Both the position numbers and the translations under genes were made by a program. From contig CAYSCH010000302.1 of NCBI GenBank assembly GCA_964429355.1, positions 1 through 11,727 on the forward strand: a stretch of DNA of 11,727 nt. The letters run 5' to 3'. The DNA is from JAAYAY01 sp964429355. Lineage in GTDB: Bacteria > Planctomycetota > Planctomycetia > Pirellulales > Thermoguttaceae. This document shows, piece by piece, positions 6,720 through 11,727 of the stretch. How positions within the stretch are numbered: position 1 is the first letter of the stretch; every line of letters begins with the position of its first letter. The notes below the pieces were generated by a model, which saw only the letters and a list, made by a program, of their open reading frames with translations, searched no databases and was not told the origin of the DNA.

Positions 6720-6778
6720 GTAATAGCTTCCCATTGACCTTGGGTGTCACGTGGGAATAAGTTGACGATACTTCGATC

Positions 6779-6793
6779 GGGGCGCGACGCCCC
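6779..6793. repeat. GC-rich hairpin in the divergent region
   Basis: GGGGCG (6779-6784) pairs perfectly with CGCCCC (6788-6793) around a CGA loop. Flanking ATC/GAT could extend it across a 2-nt bulge. It could be an operator or a simple structural palindrome. Confidence 0.35.
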
Positions 6794-6909
6794 TCGATGC
6801 CGCGACGCGCGTGGCTGCAGCAGCGATCGAGGGCCCTTCGTAGCTCACGGCGCGCCTTCCGATTCTGTCAACGTGACGTAACGCAGCATTCTGCAGACGG
6901 ATTCCTCTC

Positions 6910-8181
6910 ATGACTCTGCTCGACCCTTCACGCCGCTCGTTTCTGAAAAGTTGTGTCGCATCGGCGGGTACAATCCCGCTCCTTGCTGGTGTGCTCCCAG
7001 CCCAAACGAAGGAATCCAGCGGGCCACTGATCGCCTATGTCGCGACGTTCAGTTCTCCCCTTCGCGATGTGCTGCCGACCCAGGTGGATCTGCCGCCGGG
7101 TAACGGTCGCGGTATCCACCTTTTTCGGGTCGATCGCCACACCGGGGCGATGACGCCCTTGGCCATCCAGGAGACTGGGACGAGTCCCAGTTGCGTGGCC
7201 TTGAATGCCGCCGGGACACGGCTCTATTCGGCCAACGAGACGGATCGCGTGGGTGAAAACAAGGAGGGCACCGTCAGCGCCTTTACGATCGATCGGACCG
7301 ACGGGCGTCTGACATGGCTCAACACGGTTCCCTCGGGCGGGGCCGGTCCGACCTATGTGAGCCTCCATCCGTCGGGCCGGTTCCTGCTGGTGGCCAATTA
7401 CTTCGGCGGCTCTGTGGCTGTGTTGCCGATCCAGCCCGACGGAAGGTTGGGCACCGTGACCGATGTCAAAGTCGATGCCGGCCAGATCGGCCCACCCCGG
7501 GCGACCAATGCTCCGCCGGGCAGCTTTGCCTATAGCGGGCACGATCGCACGCACGCCCACATGATCCAGGCCGATCCGTCGGGAAGGTTTGTGCTCCATG
7601 TGGACTTGGGCCTCGATCAGATCTTCGTCTGGAAGTTCGACGAACAGCGGGGCATGCTGACTGCGAACGAACCGTCCGCGATCTCGCTGCCGGCCGGAGA
7701 CGGGCCGCGACATTTCCATTTTCACCCCAACGGGCGCTGGCTCTACTCCCTTCAGGAAGAAGGCTCGAACATCGTTCTATTTGACTACGACGGCGCCGCT
7801 GGACGCCTGACTGCAAGGCAGACTGTGTCGACACTGCCGCCTAGCTTCGCGGGGAGCAACTTCTGCTCCGAGATCCTGGTTTCAGCCGATGGGCAATTCG
7901 TCTATGCAGGCAACCGGCTCCACGACAGCATCGGGATCTTCTCGGTTGGCCCCAACGGCGACCTCGCCTGGCAGGGAGAAGAGTGGACGCGAGGGAGTTA
8001 TCCGCGGAGCTTCACGTTGGATCCCACGGGCCAGTTTCTCTATTGCTGCAACCAGCGGGCCGACAACATCGCCGTGTTCCAGGTGAATCGCCAGACAGGA
8101 AACCTCTGCTTCAGCGGCCAGTACGTGCCGGTCGGCAATCCTTCGATGATCGCGCTGCTCGATCTGGCCAAGGTGGAGTGA
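6910..8181 (+). CDS. Lactonase-family (6-phosphogluconolactonase-like) beta-propeller protein with Tat signal
   Basis: The gene encodes 423 residues, slightly longer than typical 330-400 residue members because of the signal. SRRSFLK at residues 7-13 is a near-perfect twin-arginine motif, followed by a hydrophobic segment and a cleavage site around LPAQT. The remainder shows the repeated blades of a seven-bladed lactonase propeller: HPSGRFLLVANYFGGSV (153-169), HAHMIQADPSGRF (215-227), GPRHFHFHPNGRWLY (265-279), FCSEILVSADGQFVYAGNR (318-336) and a final LDPTGQFLYCCNQ blade (370-382). The family includes 6-phosphogluconolactonases, but exported Tat forms probably act on other extracytoplasmic sugar lactones, so no gene symbol is given. 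ATG at 6910 is the natural start since the Tat motif follows at once; its ribosome binding site is weak. It is transcribed away from the oxidoreductase gene, with no downstream partner on its strand. Confidence 0.92.
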   Translation: MTLLDPSRRSFLKSCVASAGTIPLLAGVLPAQTKESSGPLIAYVATFSSPLRDVLPTQVDLPPGNGRGIHLFRVDRHTGAMTPLAIQETGTSPSCVALNAAGTRLYSANETDRVGENKEGTVSAFTIDRTDGRLTWLNTVPSGGAGPTYVSLHPSGRFLLVANYFGGSVAVLPIQPDGRLGTVTDVKVDAGQIGPPRATNAPPGSFAYSGHDRTHAHMIQADPSGRFVLHVDLGLDQIFVWKFDEQRGMLTANEPSAISLPAGDGPRHFHFHPNGRWLYSLQEEGSNIVLFDYDGAAGRLTARQTVSTLPPSFAGSNFCSEILVSADGQFVYAGNRLHDSIGIFSVGPNGDLAWQGEEWTRGSYPRSFTLDPTGQFLYCCNQRADNIAVFQVNRQTGNLCFSGQYVPVGNPSMIALLDLAKVE

Positions 8182-8287
8182 CCGCAGAATGGTCGCTGAT
8201 TGACGATGGATCCGACTGACGAGTAGGGGCTGGCCTTGTGGCGAGAGAGTTTTGGCGGTCGCTTGAGCAGTGCTCCCTTCAGCCAAA

Positions 8288-8305
8288 AGGGTACGACTGT
8301 ACCCT
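8288..8305 (-). terminator. Hairpin terminator candidate downstream of tRNA-Val
   Basis: AGGGTAC (8288-8294) and GTACCCT (8299-8305) form a perfect 7-bp stem with a 4-nt loop. On the minus strand the stem runs directly into TTTT, fitting a weak intrinsic terminator about 80 nt past the tRNA gene. It also lies 107 nt after the lactonase stop and could act for the plus strand, though no T-tract follows there. Confidence 0.45.
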
Positions 8306-8328
8306 CTAACTTCAGCTCCAGGCCACAC

Positions 8329-8343
8329 TGCCGACCGTCGGCA
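8329..8343. repeat. 15-bp palindrome between lactonase terminator region and tRNA
   Basis: TGCCGAC and GTCGGCA flank a single central base at 8336, making a perfect 7-bp inverted repeat. The central gap is too small for a good hairpin loop, so a protein-binding palindrome is as likely as an RNA structure. Confidence 0.3.
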
Positions 8344-8384
8344 GGAATCTACTAACTCTTGATTTCGGACAAACTTAGAAAAAG

Positions 8385-8458
8385 TGGGCGATGCTAGACT
8401 TGAACTAGTGACCTCCGCAATGTGAGTGCGGCGCTCTAACCAACTGAGCTAATCGCCC
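8385..8458 (-). tRNA. tRNA-Val (anticodon CAC)
   Basis: The cloverleaf can be drawn fully on the minus strand. It has a 7-bp acceptor stem (GGGCGAT with ATCGCCC), a D-arm GCTC-AGTTGGTTA-GAGC, an anticodon stem CCGCA/TGCGG with loop CTCACAT giving anticodon CAC (reads GUG, valine), a 5-nt variable loop, and a T-arm with TTCAAGT loop. The discriminator base is A, as expected for tRNA-Val, and CCA is not encoded (the next bases are CTT). The length is 74 nt. One flaw is that the outermost T-stem pair is A-C, leaving four proper pairs in that stem. It is transcribed in the same direction as the tatA pair, 114 bases after the nearer one. Confidence 0.93.
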
Positions 8459-8477
8459 GAAAAAGGGGGTTGCTGAC

Positions 8478-8496
8478 CGATCCGGCCTACGGATCG
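8478..8496 (-). terminator. Hairpin between tatA and tRNA-Val genes
   Basis: CGATCCG (8478-8484) and CGGATCG (8490-8496) form a perfect 7-bp stem with a 5-nt loop. On the minus strand a T-run (CCCCCTTTTT) follows about 12 nt later. That is too distant for a classical intrinsic terminator, so it may be a processing or structural hairpin between tatA mRNA and the tRNA. Confidence 0.35.
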
Positions 8497-8572
8497 AGTA
8501 CGGCGAAAGGGCTTCCTTCTTATCGGTCTGGACACCGGAGTGGGTCCAGCAAACTGCAACAGGACACGCCGG

Positions 8573-8860
8573 TCAATCCGTGGGTTCGCTGGTAGGGGGC
8601 TCGAACTTGGGGGCCGTCGCTTCCACGTAATCGTCCGCCTTTGCCAGGGCGCGGGTCGGTTTGGCCGTAGACGTGGTGGAGGCAGCGGACGTGAATTCTT
8701 CCTCGATGCCTTGTATGCCCTTCTTGAACTCCATGATTCCCTTGCCCAGCGAACGGCCAACTTCGGGGAGCCGTTTTCCGAACAAAAGTACGCCGATCCC
8801 GAGGATGAATACCATCTCCATCGGGCCAGGCATACTGATAAACGCCAAAGGTGTAACCAC
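8573..8860 (-). CDS. tatA: Sec-independent translocase protein, TatA/Hcf106 family (copy 1, long tail)
   Basis: The gene encodes 95 residues. It has a short N-terminal lead, then PGPMEM with Glu15 at the start of the single membrane helix (about 14-28), the F27-G28 hinge, K-R-L-P (29-32), and an amphipathic helix with EVGRSLGKGIMEFKKGIQGIEEEF. A flexible Thr/Ala/Pro-rich tail (about 56-95) follows. These are the defining elements of TatA/TatB pore subunits, which with TatC export folded proteins carrying twin-arginine signals. The acidic residue in the membrane helix resembles TatB more than E. coli TatA, but the short amphipathic helix is TatA-like, so the A/B assignment is open. The start is GTG at 8860, supported by GAGG (8869-8872) at 8-nt spacing. 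A very similar gene lies 97 bp upstream on the same strand. No tatC is in the window. Confidence 0.88.
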   Translation of the reverse strand: MVTPLAFISMPGPMEMVFILGIGVLLFGKRLPEVGRSLGKGIMEFKKGIQGIEEEFTSAASTTSTAKPTRALAKADDYVEATAPKFEPPTSEPTD

Positions 8861-8957
8861 GTTCTATACCTCGACAAAGGCCTAGCCACAGCGGGCAATT
8901 CTACCGCGCCATGGGACTGCTGGAAAGGGCTGGCAAACCGGAGTGAAGAGATCGCTT

Positions 8958-9164
8958 CTACGGCTGATCTTCCTTGGTCTTCCCGGCCTTTTCCACCTCG
9001 TCTTCGATGCCCTGGACGCCCTTCTTGAACTCGACGATCCCTCTACCGAGAGATCGCATGGTGCTGGGCAATCGGTTGCCAAAAAGCAGCAAGACGATGA
9101 CCCCAATGATTAACATCTCCATAGGGCCCGGCATACTCAGAAACACAGCCAACGGAGCCAACAT
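8958..9164 (-). CDS. tatA: Sec-independent translocase protein, TatA/Hcf106 family (copy 2, short)
   Basis: The gene encodes 68 residues, close to a minimal TatA. The order is a short hydrophobic lead, PGPMEM (Glu16), a membrane helix LIIGVIVLLLFG (18-29), N-R-L-P (30-33), and an amphipathic helix with RSLGRGIVEFKKGVQGIEDEVEKA, ending in a short charged tail. It is strongly similar to copy 1 over residues 10-53, so the two are probably products of a local duplication. The frame is open upstream to 9308, but ATG at 9164 has AAGGA (9174-9178) at 9-nt spacing and gives the standard N terminus, so the shorter form is chosen. It is the first gene downstream of the promoter at 9312-9339. It should form Tat translocation pores with a TatC encoded elsewhere, and the two twin-arginine proteins in this window are potential substrates. 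Confidence 0.88.
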   Translation of the reverse strand: MLAPLAVFLSMPGPMEMLIIGVIVLLLFGNRLPSTMRSLGRGIVEFKKGVQGIEDEVEKAGKTKEDQP

Positions 9165-9641
9165 AAATCGGGGTCCTTTGCAGGTAAGGTGGGCTCGACC
9201 TGACACTTGCTGCCGACCAGCAATGTGGGTCATATTCAATCCGTGAGAGCGAACTCCCTCGGAAAGTGGCAGGAGGGTGGAGCTTAGGTGGGGAAATGTG
9301 TTATTCACTCAATTCTACTGAGGCCCCTGTCCATGTCAAACCAGCCGTACCTCTGGAGAAGTAGATTGCCGGGATCGGGCCAGGATTCCTAACTCATGTG
9401 ACAGCAATAGGTTGCGACCAGTGGTCTCGGCCAATTTGAGTGTGGCGGGGATTTATTCGGTGATTCCTGGAGAGAGGTGGCGGGAGTTGAGGTGCAACAA
9501 ACGAGGTCGGAGTTCTCAGCAGGTTCACGGCCTTGGCGCTGCCTGCTCACGTCGACCGGCTCGACTCGGGCCGCCCGGATGGTAATCTGGCTATGGCCGG
9601 ATTTTCCGTTGAAGTGGGAAGGGCTCAGCATCCCGGCAAAG
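9165..9641. other. Intergenic region upstream of the tatA pair (477 bp)
   Basis: The stretch holds the tatA Shine-Dalgarno (9174-9178) and the promoter at 9312-9339. Bases 9340-9641, downstream of the toroid-protein gene on the minus strand, show no coding frame that I can support and no clear T-tract terminator. Open frames crossing it are out-of-frame run-ons from the neighbouring gene. Confidence 0.5.
9312..9339 (-). promoter_or_regulatory. Sigma70-type promoter upstream of the tatA pair
   Basis: On the minus strand a perfect TTGACA (9339-9334) is followed after 16 nt by TAGAAT (9317-9312), a 5/6 match to the -10 box. It is about 150 nt upstream of the tatA copy 2 start, implying a 5' leader of about 140 nt. 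Confidence 0.55.
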
Positions 9642-11727
9642 TCAGCGCAGAGTGCGAGAGACGGCGGCAGCTTCGACGTAGAGTGGCATGAAGCGGTAGT
9701 AAATTTCGAGGCAGAGGGTGGCCAGAGCCGTGGTATAGACACGTCCACCATAGCCGCCCCAGACGGTATTGGGGTCCCAGCTTCCGGCAAGATCTCCGGA
9801 ACTGCGCTGCCTTGCCAGTAGTTCCCGCTGAAGGGCCGCGTTCCACTGGTCCCAGGCTTCGCTTTGGGTCTGGTAGAGGCCGAGGGTGGCATAGTACCAA
9901 TAATAGAAGTTGGCGTCTCCCTCGCCGGGGACTTCAGCGATGAGGTATTGGGCAGCTTCCGTGGTGGCACGCGGATCGGCAGTGATGCCGAGAAAGTGAC
10001 GACAGGCAAGGGCTTCGGCTGTCATGGGGCGACTTGGCAGCTCGACCGGCCGATAGGCTGCCAAGCCGCCGAACCGGCCGGACGAGACGCTTTCCAGGAA
10101 GCGGATCGCGCCCTGACGAGTGTGGGCGGGCATGGGGATTCCGGCCAGTTCAGCGCTTTTCAGGGCCATGAGTTGCCATCCGAGCTGGCTAGTATCTCCC
10201 TCGTCCCCCGCGTTGTATCGCCAACCGCCGGTCGTAGGATTCTGGGCGGTGACAGTATACAGGACCGCTCGGCGGACCGCTCCTTCAAGGCGTCGATCCC
10301 CAGTCATACCATAGGCTTCGCTGAGGGCAAACGTGGCCATGCCATGGCAGTACATGAATGCATAGGTTCTTGCTTTGCCGCCCAGATTTCCGTCGGACGC
10401 TTGAGATCGGAGAAGGAACTCCAGCCCACGTTGCACATTGCCTCGGTAGAGGCCTTCTTCGTGGGTATGGCCGGAAGCGAGAAAGGCAAGCAAGGCAAGG
10501 GCGGAGATTCCCGTTTCGGCGTCGGCCCCTGCGCCGAACCGATCGCGGCCCAGGACCCGCAATTCTCTGCCCGCTCCATGGCGAGCAGGATTCCACCGGC
10601 CGTCCGACTCCTGGTTGTCGGCGAGCCATTTCAGGGCGGCGTGAACGGCGGCTTCCGAATCGCTGGTGGCTCCATAGCGTTTGGCAATCTCAGAGCGGTT
10701 GGTTGCGACCCGCAATTGATAGACACGTGGCACATCCTTCGTGGTCAGCTCGCGTTGGACCCGGCCGAGGGCAGGAGGTCCAATTGCCTCGTTGCCCAGG
10801 ATGACTCCTGGCTCGCCGCCGAGGCTCGGCGCGGCGACCGCTGCCAGGTTGGTCAGTGAGGCGGGAGCCGAAGTATCGGCTGCCGCGAGGGGCGATGGCT
10901 GGAAATCTGAGGACGAGGATTTGGATGCTGCGGCATCTGTCTCGTGCAGGTCCGCGTGCGGGGTACTGCCGGCCATCATCGTGTCTTTCGGCCCGGCGAG
11001 GATGGGATTTGGCTCTGCCGTGGCAGGCAGGTCGGTCAGACGGGGCAACGGGATCTGTTGACTGAGCAGCGAGGATACGATGTCTTCCGGCACGGTACGT
11101 TTGACTGGATTTTCCCCGGGAACGGCAGGTACTTCGGCGCGCTGAAACGGAGTGTCGGGCACTGGATTCTCGGGCGAGTTTCGTCGTTCGGGCTGCGGTG
11201 GATCGATGGGCGTTGCCGCTTCGACGGACGATGCCTCACGGTCGCCGGGCGTTTTCGGCGGTGAATCGGGATCGGGTTGTGCTGGGCCCACCATGGCGAT
11301 GTCTTCGAGCGGCGCGGGCGGCGTCGTGCCGAGCTCCTCTGGGCTGATCTGTTGGATAGGATCGTTTTCTGCCGTGAGATCGGCGCGGGGGATTTCGAGT
11401 GGACCGATTTCGGCGAGCATCTCGTCGTGATGGCTTGCCCAGGGACTTGGGACCTTGGGGCCAGTTGCCTCGGGAGAGGCCTCCCAGGCATCGCCATCTT
11501 CGAGGGAGACCTCGACGACGGGTGCGGGGGCGCGTGCCGGCAAGTCTGAGACAATTCTTACGGTCGATGCGTATCCCACCATGAGAACATGGGCGAGAAT
11601 GGAGAGGGCAAGGCACTTGTGCAACAGACGTTCCTGGCCCCAGCGTGTGTGCGAGAGGATGAACAGGATGATCGAGAGAACGGCCAGCCCGACCCACAAC
11701 ACGAGGACAGCCCCTTCGAGATGGGCA
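9642..11727 (-). CDS. Membrane-anchored protein with squalene-cyclase/prenyltransferase-type alpha/alpha-toroid domain (start possibly outside window)
   Basis: The frame is open from TGA at 9642 to the right edge. A GTG at 11702, preceded by AAGGGG at 8 nt, would give 686 residues, but eight in-frame sense codons lie further upstream, so the true start may be outside. Numbering from the GTG, there are two membrane helices (about 2-17 and 31-47), then a long Pro/Glu/Ala-rich linker (about 55-320). The C-terminal domain (about 345-680) has prenyltransferase/squalene-oxidase-like repeats: ALKWLADNQESDGRWNP, GLEFLLRSQASDGNLGG, YCHGMATFALSEAYGMTGD, TGGWRYNAGDEGDTSQLGW, NFYYWYYATLGLYQ and GSWDPNTVWGGYGGRVYTTAL. 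The Asp-rich motif of true cyclases is absent, so it is unlikely to be a terpene cyclase. Proteins of this build are common in planctomycetes, often (from general knowledge) near MoxR/DUF58-type membrane operons. The function is unknown. Confidence 0.82.
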   Translation of the reverse strand, partial: AHLEGAVLVLWVGLAVLSIILFILSHTRWGQERLLHKCLALSILAHVLMVGYASTVRIVSDLPARAPAPVVEVSLEDGDAWEASPEATGPKVPSPWASHHDEMLAEIGPLEIPRADLTAENDPIQQISPEELGTTPPAPLEDIAMVGPAQPDPDSPPKTPGDREASSVEAATPIDPPQPERRNSPENPVPDTPFQRAEVPAVPGENPVKRTVPEDIVSSLLSQQIPLPRLTDLPATAEPNPILAGPKDTMMAGSTPHADLHETDAAASKSSSSDFQPSPLAAADTSAPASLTNLAAVAAPSLGGEPGVILGNEAIGPPALGRVQRELTTKDVPRVYQLRVATNRSEIAKRYGATSDSEAAVHAALKWLADNQESDGRWNPARHGAGRELRVLGRDRFGAGADAETGISALALLAFLASGHTHEEGLYRGNVQRGLEFLLRSQASDGNLGGKARTYAFMYCHGMATFALSEAYGMTGDRRLEGAVRRAVLYTVTAQNPTTGGWRYNAGDEGDTSQLGWQLMALKSAELAGIPMPAHTRQGAIRFLESVSSGRFGGLAAYRPVELPSRPMTAEALACRHFLGITADPRATTEAAQYLIAEVPGEGDANFYYWYYATLGLYQTQSEAWDQWNAALQRELLARQRSSGDLAGSWDPNTVWGGYGGRVYTTALATLCLEIYYRFMPLYVEAAAVSRTLR

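Larger units (their letters stand above)
6591..6909. other. Divergent intergenic region (319 bp)
   Basis: This stretch separates the minus-strand oxidoreductase gene from the plus-strand lactonase gene. It holds the Shine-Dalgarno of the former (6598-6602), a sigma70-like promoter candidate for it (6691-6719) and a GC hairpin at 6779-6793. I see no convincing promoter for the plus-strand lactonase gene and no coding frame. Confidence 0.5.

Noticed and set aside
6928..7725. 265-codon open frame on the minus strand
   Set aside because: It is antisense to the lactonase gene, whose propeller blades and Tat signal are clear.
9165..9308. 48-residue N-terminal extension of tatA copy 2
   Set aside because: It is not TatA-like, and a Shine-Dalgarno is well placed before the internal ATG at 9164.
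9864..10859. 331-codon open frame on the plus strand
   Set aside because: It is antisense to the toroid-domain protein and shows no recognisable motif or signal.
1..11727. Search for CRISPR arrays, insertion sequences, integrases, toxin-antitoxin or defence genes
   Set aside because: No regularly spaced direct repeats, transposase or recombinase motifs, or defence-type domains were seen; the tRNA gene has no adjacent integrase or duplicated 3' end.

Overview
The window looks like chromosomal DNA of a planctomycete, probably a Pirellulales/Thermoguttaceae-like bacterium. This is inferred from family composition only: a Gfo/Idh/MocA oxidoreductase with a twin-arginine signal next to a ThuA-like protein, a twin-arginine lactonase, a membrane-anchored squalene-cyclase-fold protein of a type typical of planctomycetes, two small TatA proteins, moderately high GC, and sparse gene packing with palindromic intergenic elements. 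No mobile element, CRISPR array or phage gene is visible.

Layout: (1) Bases 1-497 (+) hold the 3' end of a large repetitive surface protein made of cadherin-like (VCBS-type) domains, followed by a convincing intrinsic terminator at 564-608. (2) Bases 643-6590 are all on the minus strand. In transcription order they are a Gfo/Idh/MocA oxidoreductase (6590-5277), a ThuA-like secreted protein (5145-4189), an LRR-type lipoprotein built from a duplicated module (4151-2409), a BASS-family transporter (2130-1165) and a tiny zinc-ribbon protein (822-643). The first three are close together and may form one transcription unit. A sigma70-like promoter candidate lies upstream of the oxidoreductase. (3) A 319-bp divergent intergenic region separates this block from a lactonase-family beta-propeller protein on the plus strand (6910-8181). 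(4) On the minus strand at the right are a tRNA-Val(CAC) gene (8458-8385), two tandem TatA/Hcf106-family genes (8860-8573 and 9164-8958) with a very good promoter about 150 bp upstream, and a large two-TM plus Pro-rich linker plus alpha/alpha-toroid protein (9642 to the right edge) whose start may lie outside the window.

How the genes may work together: the oxidoreductase and the lactonase both carry Tat signals, and the window also encodes two Tat translocase subunits. The ThuA-like protein and the lipoprotein have Sec/lipoprotein signals. The left block may therefore be an exported sugar- or polyol-modifying module, but substrates cannot be read from the sequence. No clearly new defence or mobile system is visible. 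The least ordinary items are the duplicated-module lipoprotein, the BASS transporter that appears to lack conserved sodium ligands, the tandem TatA pair, and the palindromic intergenic elements.
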